From NCBI GenBank assembly GCA_963699495.1, contig CAVOUB010000009.1:1-39680 (forward strand): DNA of 39,680 nucleotides, read 5' to 3'. The translations under genes were made by a program, and so were the position numbers. The notes under the pieces were generated by a model, which saw only the letters and a list, made by a program, of their open reading frames with translations, was not told the DNA's origin and did not search any database. Position 1 is the stretch's first letter, and every line of letters starts with the position of its first letter. The DNA comes from JAIBJN01 sp963699495 (GTDB lineage: Bacteria; Actinomycetota; Thermoleophilia; Gaiellales; Gaiellaceae). Shown here piece by piece: positions 17,063 to 28,414 of the stretch.

Positions 17063-17089
17063 GACGAACGGGCGGGCAGCAAATCGACA
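17063..17089 (-). promoter_or_regulatory. Candidate ECF42 promoter for the YCII-sigma operon
   Basis: On the minus strand, TGTCGA (17089-17084) is followed after 17 bases by CGTC (17066-17063). ECF42 promoters are described with TGTCGA at -35 and CGA/TC at -10, so both elements and a sensible spacing match. The site lies between the end of the carboxylase gene and the YCII start, leaving about a 45-base leader. It suggests that the sigma factor drives its own operon. Confidence 0.6.
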
Positions 17090-17093
17090 GCCT

Positions 17094-18665
<1,572 letters not shown>

Positions 18666-18790
18666 GGGCGGGAGCTTACTTCGGCTTGGCTCGGATTCGA
18701 CACATTCCGTGCGCCACCCGTACGGATTCCCGCGTTACGCTCGAAGCGGAGGGAGGCCAGCGGCGGCCCCTCCGCGCGCAGGCGCGTGAA

Positions 18791-19288
18791 TCAGAGGTCC
18801 TCGCGCAGCAGGGAGTACATGTAGACGTCCCGCCGAGCGCCCCTGAGCTCGATGTACGAGCGGAGCCGCGCCTCGCGCCGAAACCCCGCCTTCTCGGCGA
18901 CACGGATCGACGCCAGGTTCTCCGGCTCGACGATGAGCTGGAGCCGGGCGAGGCCGTGCTCCTCCGCCGCCCAGCGCGTGACGAGCCGCAGTGCCCGCGT
19001 CGCGACGCCGCGCCCGCGCGCCTCCTTCCCGACCCAGTAGCCGAAGTGGCCGCGTGAGTGGTCCAGCAGGAGGAAGCCGATGACGCCGAAGACCTCGTCC
19101 GTCTCGGCATGGACGATCGCGAAGTTGTTCCCACCCCGCGCGATGAACTCCAGGGCGTGCTCCTCCGTGTAGCCCTCGGGAACGGAGGTGTAGTAGGGCA
19201 CGAGCGGGTCGCGCGCGGCCGCCGCGACGGCCGCGGCGTCCGCCTCGACGAGCGGCCGTACCGCGACCTCGCCGTCCTCGAGCCTCAA
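18791..19288 (-). CDS. GNAT acetyltransferase, RimJ/RimL-like
   Basis: The 165-residue enzyme has the RimJ/RimL-type layout: VRPLVEADAAAVAAAARDP, then FGYWVGKEARGRGVATRALRLVTRWAAEEHGL for acetyl-CoA binding, LIVEPENLASIRVAEKAGF and YSLLREDL at the end. The substrate is likely an N-terminal amine or small amine and cannot be specified. The TTG start (19288) overlaps the mutase stop (TTGA), so it is translationally coupled to the mutase gene. Confidence 0.82.
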   Translation of the reverse strand: MRLEDGEVAVRPLVEADAAAVAAAARDPLVPYYTSVPEGYTEEHALEFIARGGNNFAIVHAETDEVFGVIGFLLLDHSRGHFGYWVGKEARGRGVATRALRLVTRWAAEEHGLARLQLIVEPENLASIRVAEKAGFRREARLRSYIELRGARRDVYMYSLLREDL

Positions 19289-20868
19289 GGCGCGAGGTGC
19301 GCGTCGTACGTGCCGAACTCGTCGCGCAGGGCGTTGGAGACCTCGCCGACCGTAGCCTGGACGGCCAGCGCCTCCCGGACCGGGACGAGCAGGTTCGCAT
19401 CGCCCCGGGCTGCCTCGCGCACGCGCTCCAGTGCCGCGCCCACGGCAACCGCGTCGCGCTCGGCGCGCACCTGCCGCGTCCGCTCCACCTGGCGGCGCTC
19501 GGACTCGGGGTCGAGACGATGGAGCTCGATCTCTTCCGCATCCTCCTCGGCGAAGCGGTTGACGCCGACGACGACCCGCTCCCCGGCCTCGACCTGGCGC
19601 TCGAACTCGTACGCGGCCTCCTCGATCTCGTGCTGCTGGAAGCCCTGCTCGACCGCTGCGACCGCGCCGCCCAGGTCGTCGATCCGGGCGATCAGCTCAC
19701 GCGCGCGCTCCGCGAGCTCCGTGGTCAGGGACTCGATGAAGTAGGAGCCGGCGAAGGGGTCGGCGGTGTCCGTCCCGCCGGCCTCGTGCTGGAGGATCTG
19801 CTGCGTGCGAAGCGCGATCCTGGCGCTCCGCTCCGTCGGGAGCGCCAGCGCCTCGTCGAAGGCATTCGTGTGGATGGACTGCGCACCGCCCCCGACCGCG
19901 GAGAGGGCCTGGACGGCAACGCGGACGATGTTGCTCTCGGGCTGCTGCGCGGTCAGCGTCGAGCCGCCGGTCTGCGCGTGGAAGCGCAGCGCCTGCGCCT
20001 TCGGGTTCGTCGCGCCGAAGCGGTCGCGCATGATCTCCGCCCACAGGCGCCGAGCCGCGCGGAACTTCGCCACCTCCTGGAAGAAGTGGTTGTGGGCATT
20101 GAAGAAGAAGGAGAGGCGCTCGCCGAACTCGTCAGGAGACAGTCCGGCCGCCACCGCCGCCTCCCCGTAGGCAATGCCGTTCGCGAGCGTGAACGCGAGC
20201 TCCTGGACGGCGGTCGAGCCCGCCTCGCGGATGTGGTAGCCCGAGATCGAGATCGTGTTCCACCGCGGCAAGCGCTCGCGGCAGTAGGCGAAGAGGTCGG
20301 TCGTCAGCCGCATGGACGGCCGAGGCGGGAAGATGTAGTTCCCGCGCGCGACGTATTCCTTGAGGATGTCGTTCTGGACCGTCCCGCGCAGGCGCTCGGC
20401 CGGCACGCCCTGCTTCTCGGCCACGAGCTCGTAGAGAAGGAGCAGGAGCGCCGCCGGGGCATTGATGGTCATCGAGGTCGAGACCTCGCCGAGTGGGATC
20501 CGGTCGAACAGGAGCTCCATGTCGGCGAGCGAGTCGACGGCCACGCCCGTGCGCCCGACCTCCCCGGCTGCACGCGGGTCGTCCGAGTCGTACCCGAGCT
20601 GCGTGGGGAGGTCGAAGGCGACCGAGAGGCCGGTCTGACCCTGCTCGAGCAGGTAGCGGAAGCGCCCATTCGTCTCCTCCGCCGAGGCGAAGCCGGCGTA
20701 CTGGCGGATCGTCCACGGCCGACCGCGGTACATGTCCTTGTAGGGGCCTCGCGTGAACGGGAACTCGCCGGGGAGCTCGGGCGCGAGGCCCACGGCATCC
20801 TGCTCGGTGTACACCGGCTTGACCTCGATGCCGGAGTCGGTCTCGCGGCGCTCCTCGGCCGGGGCCAT
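19285..20868 (-). CDS. Methylmalonyl-CoA mutase catalytic chain without cobalamin domain
   Basis: The enzyme rearranges methylmalonyl-CoA and succinyl-CoA. The 527 residues cover the substrate-binding barrel: FPFTRGPYKDMYRGRPWTIRQYAGF, GQTGLSVAFDLPTQLGYDSDD and NAHNHFFQEVAKFRAARRLW. Counterparts of the methylmalonyl-specific active site are present: Tyr57 in IRQYAGF, Arg175 in EYVARGNYIFPP and His212 in SGYHIREAG. Isobutyryl-CoA mutases have Phe and Gln at the first two. The B12-binding domain with DxHxxG is absent, so a separate small subunit must be encoded elsewhere. The gene is divergent from the HD-GYP gene at 20927. Confidence 0.88.
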   Translation of the reverse strand: MAPAEERRETDSGIEVKPVYTEQDAVGLAPELPGEFPFTRGPYKDMYRGRPWTIRQYAGFASAEETNGRFRYLLEQGQTGLSVAFDLPTQLGYDSDDPRAAGEVGRTGVAVDSLADMELLFDRIPLGEVSTSMTINAPAALLLLLYELVAEKQGVPAERLRGTVQNDILKEYVARGNYIFPPRPSMRLTTDLFAYCRERLPRWNTISISGYHIREAGSTAVQELAFTLANGIAYGEAAVAAGLSPDEFGERLSFFFNAHNHFFQEVAKFRAARRLWAEIMRDRFGATNPKAQALRFHAQTGGSTLTAQQPESNIVRVAVQALSAVGGGAQSIHTNAFDEALALPTERSARIALRTQQILQHEAGGTDTADPFAGSYFIESLTTELAERARELIARIDDLGGAVAAVEQGFQQHEIEEAAYEFERQVEAGERVVVGVNRFAEEDAEEIELHRLDPESERRQVERTRQVRAERDAVAVGAALERVREAARGDANLLVPVREALAVQATVGEVSNALRDEFGTYDAHLAP

Positions 20869-20926
20869 GCCTGGATCCTACTTCCGGGGGATGGGAGGGA
20901 GCCCTGCAGGGGCCGATGCTCCCGGC

Positions 20927-22262
20927 ATGGACGATGGCGGCGACCTGCGGCTGTCCGAGATCCTCGCCGCGCTCTCCTACGCGCTCGACATCACGGACGG
21001 CCAGCCCGCCGGCCACGCGGTGCGCACCTGCTTGATCGGCATGAGGCTCGCCGGCGAGGTCGGCCTCGAGATCGAAGATCGGGCCGCGCTCTTCTACGCG
21101 CTGCTGCTCAAGGACGCGGGCTGCTCGTCCAACGCGGCCAAGATGTCCGCGCTCTACGGCGCCGACGACTTCACGGCCAAGCGCAACGTCAAGACCGTCA
21201 ACCACTCGTACCTGCCGGAGGCGTTGGGCTACGTCCTCCGCAACGTCGGGAGCAAGCGCGACCTCGTGCGCGTGCTGCGCGCGGGCGCCAAGACCGCGAG
21301 GCAGATGACCGAGATCCGCTGCGAGCGCGGCGCCGAGATCGCGCTGATGCTCGACCTGCCGCAGGAGACGGCGGACGCCATCCGCACGCTCGACGAGCAC
21401 TGGGACGGGAAGGGTCACCCCGCCGGGCTCGCCGGCGAGGGGATCCCACTGCTCGGACGCATCGTCTGCCTCGCGCAGACCACCGAGGTCTTCTTCACGT
21501 CCTTCGGGCCCGACATCGCCGTGGACATGGCCCTCGAGCGCACGGGACGCTGGTTCGACCCGGCACTCGTTCGCGTGCTCGCATCGCTCCGCGAGGACGG
21601 GCGCTTCTGGGGCTCGCTCGGGACGGGAGCCCGCTCGAGCGTTGCCGCGCTCGAGCCCGCGGAACGGCTCGTGCTGGCCGACGAGGCGCGACTCGATCGC
21701 GTCGCCGAGGCGTTCGCGAACGTGATCGACGCGAAGTCGCCCTACACGTACCGGCATTCGGAGCGGGTGGCGGAGATCGCAGTCTCGACAGGGACCGCTC
21801 TCGGCTTCTCCACGGCGGCGCTCCGCGACCTTCGCCGGGCCGCTCTCCTGCACGACATCGGCAAGCTCGGAGTCTCCAACCTCGTCCTCGACAAGCCCGG
21901 CAAGCTGACCGACGAGGAGTTCGCGACGATTCGCCGACACCCCGAGTGGACGGAGCAGATCCTCCGGCGGGTCTCCCGCTTCGACGAGCTCGCATCGGTT
22001 GCCGCGGCGCACCATGAGAAGCTCGACGGCACCGGCTACCACCGGGGCCTGCGCGGCGACGTCCTCGGCGCAGAGCGCCCGGATCCTCGCGGTCGCGGAC
22101 ATCTTCGAGGCGATGACCGCCGAACGGCCCTATCGCACGGCGATGCCGGGCGAGCAGGCTCTGGGCCTGATGCGCGGGGAGGTCGGCAGCAAGCTCTGCC
22201 CCGAGGCGTTCGACGCGCTCACGAGCGCCCTCGCTGCTTCGCCCGAGCGCCTCGCCGCGTAG
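20927..22262 (+). CDS. Tandem HD-GYP protein with degenerate first domain, one frameshift
   Basis: Two HD-GYP-like halves are seen. In the first, the metal-binding HD is replaced by Lys62-Asp63 (LLLKDAGC) and GYP by GHP (DEHWDGKGHPAG), so it is probably inactive or regulatory. The second has the intact RHSERVAEIA, LLHDIGKLGV (His309) and HHEKLDGTGYHRG (GYH at 370-372 in place of GYP). It may hydrolyse cyclic-di-GMP or another cyclic dinucleotide. No membrane or GGDEF domain is present. The frame changes near 22067, after which RILAVADIFEAMTAERPYR continues to the stop. ATG 20891 in the same frame is an alternative start. Confidence 0.82.
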
Positions 22263-22278
22263 CGCCTAACCTGTCTGC

Positions 22279-22917
22279 ATGAGGATCCAGGTGCGGCTCT
22301 TCGCCGGGCTGCGTGAGCAGGCAGGCACGGGGGAGCGCGAGCTCGACCTGCCCAGCGGCGCTCGCCTCCGCGACGTGTGGGCACCGCTCGGCCTCGGCCG
22401 GGAGCCCGAGGGCCTGCTCTATGCCGTGAACAAGGACTACGCGACGGGGGACCGCCTCCTCTCCGAGGGTGACGAGGTGGCGCTCATCCCGCCCGTGTCG
22501 GGCGGCGACTTCCGGCTTACCAAGGAGCCGATCGACGTCGACGCGGTGATCGCAGAAGTGGCCGACGAGCGCGCGGGCGCCATCGCCACGTTCCTCGGAA
22601 CGACCCGGATCGAGTCGCGCGGGCGCAGCGTCGTCCACCTCGAGTACGAGGCCTACGAAGGCATGGCCGAAAGGGTCATGGCGGAGATCGCCGAGAACCT
22701 CGCGGAGCGCTATGACCTCTGCAAGATCGCCATGGCCCACCGGGTCGGCCGGGTCGGAATCGGGGAGACGAGCGTCGCCATCGCGGTCTCCGCGCCCCAT
22801 CGCGAGCACGCCCTCGCCGCCTGCAAGGAGGCGATCGACACCCTGAAGGTCGACGTCCCCCTGTGGAAGAAGGAGGTCTACGAGGGCGGCGAGGAGTGGA
22901 TCGGGCGCGGCTCGTAG
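22279..22917 (+). CDS. moaX: MoaD-MoaE fusion (molybdopterin synthase, MoaX-like)
   Basis: The first 76 residues form a MoaD ubiquitin-like domain (MRIQVRLFAGLREQAGTGE ... DEVALIPPVSGG). The rest is MoaE (AIATFLGTTR, LEYEAYEGMAERVM, AMAHRVGRVGIGE, VPLWKKEVYEGGEEWIG with Lys197/198). Together they put the dithiolene sulfur into molybdopterin. The Gly75-Gly76 that must be a free C-terminus in MoaD is internal. In the mycobacterial fusion MoaX the chain is cut after the corresponding Gly, and the same processing is expected here. Molybdenum cofactor would serve a formate dehydrogenase or other molybdoenzyme encoded elsewhere. Confidence 0.9.
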   Translation: MRIQVRLFAGLREQAGTGERELDLPSGARLRDVWAPLGLGREPEGLLYAVNKDYATGDRLLSEGDEVALIPPVSGGDFRLTKEPIDVDAVIAEVADERAGAIATFLGTTRIESRGRSVVHLEYEAYEGMAERVMAEIAENLAERYDLCKIAMAHRVGRVGIGETSVAIAVSAPHREHALAACKEAIDTLKVDVPLWKKEVYEGGEEWIGRGS

Positions 22918-23014
22918 AGAGGATCGGCCGGGACGTAGAAGCCCGCACCACGACGCATCGTGCGATGAGCGCGGTCGAAGGGGCGTTTTCGAGGCCCGCA
23001 GCTACGATGAGTCG

Positions 23015-23890
23015 GTGAGCAGCCTGACGCCCCAGCAGGAGCCGGAAACCCGGCGCTACGAGCTCGAAACGGACGACGCCGGCGTCGAGCACGCCTATCG
23101 CGACTACGAGCCCATCCACCCCGGTGGGCGCTGGCGCGAGCTCGGGCGCAAGCTCTGGGCGCCGATCGCGGCGCTCGGCTTCCTCATCCTCAAGTTCAAG
23201 ACCGTCATCCTGGCCGTCTTCAAGCTGAAGGTGCTCGCGACCTCGGCGACGATGCTCGTCTCGATCGCGGCCTACGCCTGGATCTGGGGCTGGCGGTTCG
23301 CCGTCGGCTTCGTCCTTCTCCTGCTGATCCACGAGCTCGGCCACGTGTTCGAGCTGCGCCGGCAGGGCATTCCTGCGTCCGCGCCGCTCTTCATCCCGTT
23401 CCTGGGTGCGGTCGTCGGCATGAAGCAGATGCCCCACGACGTCTGGCGGGAGGCCCAGGTGGCCCTGGCCGGCCCGATCCTCGGGAGCCTCGGCGCGCGT
23501 CGGGTTCTGGATCGCCGGCGAGGCGACGGGCTCCGAGCTGCTCGTCGCGCTGGCCTTCACCGGCTTCTTCCTCAACCTCTTCAACCTGCTCCCGCTGGCT
23601 CCGCTCGACGGGGGCCGCGCGGTGGCGGCACTGCACCCCGCCCTCTGGGCCGTGGGTCTCGTCCTCCTGCTCGGGCTGACGATCCTGCGCCCGAACCCGA
23701 TCCTCATCCTCGTCCTGGTCATCGGGGGGATGGAGGTCTGGCGTCGCTGGCGGGACCGGAAGAACCCGGGCGTCGCCGAGTACTACGCGATTCAGCCCTG
23801 GCAGCGGGCGGTCGTCGGCGTCACCTACGTCGGGCTCGCCGCCCTGCTCGCGGTCGCGATGAGCGCGACCCACATCGAGCGCACGTTCTC

Positions 23891-23894
<4 letters not shown>
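23015..23894 (+). CDS. M50 site-2-type membrane metalloprotease, one frameshift
   Basis: The gene encodes a membrane protease of the site-2 class. HELGH at residues 106-110 is the zinc site. After a frame change near 23505 the second motif appears as FNLLPLAPLDGGRAVAAL (the NxxPxxPLDGG pattern), within further membrane helices. Such proteases cut membrane-bound substrates, often anti-sigma factors. The substrate is unknown. GTG 23015 starts MSSLTPQQEPETRRYELE, with a soluble N-terminal stretch before the first helix. It overlaps the next gene by four bases (GTGA). Confidence 0.82.
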
Positions 23895-24604
<710 letters not shown>

Positions 24605-24642
24605 GGGCGGGTGGAAGCCGGCGGGCAGCGCCGTCGTTGGCT

Positions 24643-25227
24643 CTAGCCGCGGACGCGCTCGATGAGCTTCCAGGCTCCGGGAAGCAGCATCCCCGCCAGG
24701 TAGAGCTTGATCAGGTCGCCGATCACGAAGGGGTAGAGGCCGGCTTCGAGCGTCCCCTCGAGGTCGAGGTTCGCTGTGCGCGCGAGCCACGGGAGCCCGA
24801 ACAGGTAGATGACGACGCTCCCGGAGAGCATCGCCGCGACGGCGGAGTTGAAGCGGCGGTCCCACCTCCGCTGCGCCAGCCAGCCCGTCAGCGCTGCGGC
24901 CACGATGAAGCCGACGAGGTAGCCGCCTGTGGCGCCCTTGACGATCTCCCAGCCGCCGTCCCCACCCGAGTAGACGGGAGCGCCGAGGAGGCCGACCGCG
25001 AAGTAGAGGAGCAGGCTGGACGCGCCGAGCAGCGGCCCGAGCGAGGCACCCACGAGCAGCACCGCGAAGGTCTGGCCGGAGATGGGGACGGGCGTGAAGC
25101 TGAGCGGGATCTCGATCTGGGCGGCGAGCGAGACGAGCCCCGCCCCGGCGACGACCAGGAGGACGTCCGTCAGGATCCCCGAGCGGGGGAAGACCGCGAG
25201 CCTGAGAGTTGCCGCCTGCGGGTTCAT
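24643..25227 (-). CDS. bioY: BioY biotin transporter
   Basis: The 194-residue integral membrane protein has the BioY features: IEIPLSFTPVPISGQTFAVLLVGASLGP, then LLYFAVGLLGAPVYSGG, TGGYLVGFIVAAALTG, and YPFVIGDLIKLYLAG near the C-terminus. It is the substrate-binding component of an ECF-type vitamin transporter and takes up biotin. No EcfA/T genes adjoin it. Biotin is needed by the carboxylase subunits in this window. ATG 25227 is the natural start. It sits 12 bases after the VanW-family gene on the same strand. Confidence 0.92.
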   Translation of the reverse strand: MNPQAATLRLAVFPRSGILTDVLLVVAGAGLVSLAAQIEIPLSFTPVPISGQTFAVLLVGASLGPLLGASSLLLYFAVGLLGAPVYSGGDGGWEIVKGATGGYLVGFIVAAALTGWLAQRRWDRRFNSAVAAMLSGSVVIYLFGLPWLARTANLDLEGTLEAGLYPFVIGDLIKLYLAGMLLPGAWKLIERVRG

Positions 25228-25239
25228 GGCGGCGGGACT

Positions 25240-27057
25240 CTAACTACCAGGGGCGCTGACGGCGCTGGAGCCGCTCGACGGCAGGTAGAAGTACGGCCCC
25301 GGGGGCGTGCGGCCCGGGCCGTAGATCGCCGTCGGGTTCTCGGGCTTGTAGCGGGTGAAGAAGTCGTCCTCGCGCAGGAGCTTGCCGTGCTCGTACACCT
25401 TCCGGTGGACGCTGACGTCGAAGCCCGGGCCGCCGGCCGACGTCCGGCGAATCGACTTGGGCGGCGCGGACGGGTCGACCGCGTACTGGAGCTCAGGCTG
25501 GGTGTAGTTCGTCGGGGAGCTCGTCGAGGACTCGACCCTGCGCCCCTGCTTCGTCCCGTAGAAGCTGACCGTGAAGGTCGCGTCCGTGAAGCTCACCTTG
25601 ATGAGGATCGCGTGCTTCAGGTCGTTCCGGAAGATGAGCTCCGGGCCGCCCCAGGAGACCGTCGCATCGCGGCCCAGCGGATAGTGGCTGATGTAGAAGG
25701 CGTGGTTCGAGCGGGCGAGGATCGGTAGCCCGGCCTCGAAGGCGGCGTTGAAGATGGTCGTCGCGGTCTGGCAGACGCCACCGCCGATGGAGGGTATGAG
25801 GACCCCGCCCCAGATCATCTGCCCCTCCCGGAAGCCGCGCTCGGCCGTCCGCGGGCCGATCTCCTTGTTGTAGGAGAACGTGTCGCCGGGCTCGACGATC
25901 GTGCCGTCGAGATAGTCGCCGAGCAGGTGGACGTTCCAGATCCGGTTGGCGGACGACGCGCCCATGTCGGTCGTGAAGGTCGAGACCTGCTCGCGGATGC
26001 CCAGCGCCTTGGCCTCGCCCGTCGTCAGGTCGGCACCCAGGGCCGTGAGCCCGATGACGGCGACGCGGCGACCCGGCTCGAGACCGCCTGCGAGGACGGC
26101 CTGTTGCGCCTTCTCGACGTCGAGCGTCGTCCCCGGCTTGGAGCGGACGACCCGCACGCGCCTGCCGACGATCCGGAACGTGGCGTCGACGGGATCGCGC
26201 AGGGTGGTCTTCACCATGGGGAGGAGCGCCGCGCGCAGCCCCTCGGGGTCGAGAGCGATCTCGTAGGTCCCGCGTGCGGGCTTGAAGCGGACGAGCCCGG
26301 CGAGCTTCGCCGGCGTGAGCACGCCGACCCGCTTCTTCTTCAGCTGGACCTTGACCGGCGCCGCGAGCAGCGTCCTCGCTTGCAGGGCGACGGCCTCGGC
26401 CTCCTCGGTCGTGACCGTCGGCGCGACGACCTCGACGTCGGCCGCCAGGCGGTTCGAGCCGGCGAGTGCAGCGGCCTGGACGGAGTCGAGGAGTGGATCC
26501 ACCTGCACCGTCGACCCCGCCGTGCCGGGCCGCACGATCACCGTCTTCCCGTCCATGCTCAGGCGCGCGTTCACCGGCCGCGGCGTCAGCTCGCGGAGCC
26601 TGTCCGCGATGGCGCGGCGCTCGGCCGGGAGGACGTCGAGCACCGGCTCGACCTCGTGCGTGAAGGCGAAGGGGGCGACGAGCGCGCCGAGGCGCGACAG
26701 GACTGATCCGCGGCCCGCCTGATAGGCGCGCTCCCCGGTGGCGGCCAGGCTCAGCGTCCAGGTCCTCGCGGGCCGGACGACCAAGGCCTGCTCCCCGACC
26801 GAGACGCGCACCGGCTTGGTGAGCAGCGGCTCCAGCTCGGCCTGGAGCCGAGCCTGCGCGTCGGCGCGCGAGAGCCCGCCGACGTCGACTCCCGCGACCG
26901 AGACGCCCGGAAGCACCGCGTCGCGCACCGTGTAGGCGCGCACGAAGAGCGCGACCCCGGCGGCCATCACGAGCAGGGCGACGACGAGGGCAACCGTCAC
27001 CGCACGGCTGCGCCGGCGGCGGATCGCACGGGCGGGCCTGGCGGCGATCTCGGCCAT
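25240..27057 (-). CDS. VanW-family cell-envelope protein
   Basis: The 605-residue product has an arginine-rich cytoplasmic start, one membrane helix (AVTVALVVALLVMAAGVALFV) and then peptidoglycan-binding-type domains (PG_binding_4-like) over about residues 50-340. The VanW domain follows, with STFTTDMGASSANRIWNVHLLGDYLDGTIVEPGDTFSYNKEIGPRT, GGVLIPSIGGGVCQTATTIFNAAF and SHYPLGRDATVSWGGPEL. VanW proteins are linked to the envelope and to glycopeptide resistance clusters, but their biochemical role is not established. The tail is Pro/Ser/Gly rich. It is divergent from selA with about 46 bases between. Confidence 0.85.
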   Translation of the reverse strand: MAEIAARPARAIRRRRSRAVTVALVVALLVMAAGVALFVRAYTVRDAVLPGVSVAGVDVGGLSRADAQARLQAELEPLLTKPVRVSVGEQALVVRPARTWTLSLAATGERAYQAGRGSVLSRLGALVAPFAFTHEVEPVLDVLPAERRAIADRLRELTPRPVNARLSMDGKTVIVRPGTAGSTVQVDPLLDSVQAAALAGSNRLAADVEVVAPTVTTEEAEAVALQARTLLAAPVKVQLKKKRVGVLTPAKLAGLVRFKPARGTYEIALDPEGLRAALLPMVKTTLRDPVDATFRIVGRRVRVVRSKPGTTLDVEKAQQAVLAGGLEPGRRVAVIGLTALGADLTTGEAKALGIREQVSTFTTDMGASSANRIWNVHLLGDYLDGTIVEPGDTFSYNKEIGPRTAERGFREGQMIWGGVLIPSIGGGVCQTATTIFNAAFEAGLPILARSNHAFYISHYPLGRDATVSWGGPELIFRNDLKHAILIKVSFTDATFTVSFYGTKQGRRVESSTSSPTNYTQPELQYAVDPSAPPKSIRRTSAGGPGFDVSVHRKVYEHGKLLREDDFFTRYKPENPTAIYGPGRTPPGPYFYLPSSGSSAVSAPGS

Positions 27058-27103
27058 GAACCCGGGAGGTTAGCGAGAAACGCGGTCACTATCATGAGCC
27101 TTC

Positions 27104-28414
27104 GTGGCCTCCTCGAACCCTCTTCGGGAGCTGCCCTCGGTCGACGAGCTGCTCGGCCGGAAGGAGCTGGAAATCCTGGTGGAGCGGCACGGGCGCCCGC
27201 TCGTGCTGGCCTCGGCGCGCTCAGCCCTCGAGCAGGCGCGCGAGGACGTCAAGGCCGGATTCCCGGCCGGAGATCTGGCCGAGCGCACGTCGGCGGAGCT
27301 CGAAGCGCGCCTGCGACCGAGCCTCCGGCGCGTGCTCAACGCAACCGGGGTCGTCGTGCACACGAACCTCGGTCGCGCCCCGCTGGCCGGGCCGGCGCTC
27401 GAGCGGGTGCGCGAGGTCGGCGCCGGCTACTCGAACCTGGAATACGACCTCGAGGCCGGCGGTCGCGGCTCGCGCCAGGATCACCTCGCCGCCGTTCTCC
27501 GAGAGCTGACCGGCTCCGAGGCCGCGCTCGTGGTCAACAACAACGCGGCAGCGGTGCTGCTCGCTCTCGCAGCCCTCGCGGAGGGCCGCGAGGTCGTCGT
27601 CTCGCGCGGCGAGCTGATCGAGATCGGCGACGGCTTCCGCATCCCGGACGTGCTCGCCCGCTCGGGCGCCACGCTGGTCGAGGTCGGCACGACCAATCGG
27701 ACGAAGCTCGCGGACTACGAGCGCGCCATCACGGAGCGGACGGCCGCGCTCCTCCGTGTCCACCAGTCGAACTTCCGCATGGTCGGCTTCACGGAGCAGC
27801 CGCGCGCCCGCGACCTGGCGCGCCTGGCCGAGCGGCACGGGCTCGCTTTGGTCGACGACCTCGGCTCCGGCGCGCTCGTGGAGACGGGAGACGAGCCGAC
27901 GGCCGGCGCGAGCATCGAGGCGGGCGCACACGTCGTCACCTTCTCCGGCGACAAGCTGCTGGGCGGGCCGCAGGCCGGAATCGCTGTCGGCCGCGGTGAC
28001 CTGATCGAGCGTATGCGCCGCCACCCGCTCCAGCGCGCCCTTCGGGCGGACAAGCTCACGCTGGCGGCGCTCGAAGGAACCCTCGCCGTCTACCGCGCCG
28101 GGGGCCGTGACCTGCCCGTGCTGCGCATGCTGGAGGAGCCGGCCGAGGCTGTGCGAGCACGGGCCGAGCGGCTGGCGGAGCTCACCGGGGGAACCGTGGA
28201 GGAGACGGTGGCGCGCTCCGGCGGCGGCGCGCTGCCGGTCACGGAGATCGAGAGCTACGCCTGCGCGCTTCCGCAGGAGCTGGCCGAGCCCCTGCGCCGG
28301 GGCGAGCCGCCCGTGGTCGGGATCGTGCGCGACGACAAGCTCCTGCTCGACTGCCGGACGCTCTCCGACGCCGAGGCCGCCGAGGCGGCGGAGGCCGTCG
28401 CCCGGTGCCGCTGA
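27104..28414 (+). CDS. selA: L-seryl-tRNA(Sec) selenium transferase
   Basis: SelA converts Ser-tRNA(Sec) to Sec-tRNA(Sec) using selenophosphate. It is a PLP enzyme of 436 residues. Motifs are RRVLNATGVVVHTNLGRAPL, NLEYDLEAGGRGSR, LVVNNNAAAVLLAL, RVHQSNFRMVGFT and the PLP-lysine segment TFSGDKLLGGPQAG (Lys284). GTG 27104 is the likely start. Its stop lies 10 bases inside selB, so translation is coupled. No selD was seen in the window, so selenophosphate must come from a gene elsewhere. Confidence 0.95.
   Translation: MASSNPLRELPSVDELLGRKELEILVERHGRPLVLASARSALEQAREDVKAGFPAGDLAERTSAELEARLRPSLRRVLNATGVVVHTNLGRAPLAGPALERVREVGAGYSNLEYDLEAGGRGSRQDHLAAVLRELTGSEAALVVNNNAAAVLLALAALAEGREVVVSRGELIEIGDGFRIPDVLARSGATLVEVGTTNRTKLADYERAITERTAALLRVHQSNFRMVGFTEQPRARDLARLAERHGLALVDDLGSGALVETGDEPTAGASIEAGAHVVTFSGDKLLGGPQAGIAVGRGDLIERMRRHPLQRALRADKLTLAALEGTLAVYRAGGRDLPVLRMLEEPAEAVRARAERLAELTGGTVEETVARSGGGALPVTEIESYACALPQELAEPLRRGEPPVVGIVRDDKLLLDCRTLSDAEAAEAAEAVARCR

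Noticed and set aside
22918..23014. Possible third copy of the palindromic element (GTGCGATG and GCTACGATG present).
   Set aside because: The GGACGCAGGG block, the central hairpin and complementary outer arms are missing, and the flanking genes are not convergent.
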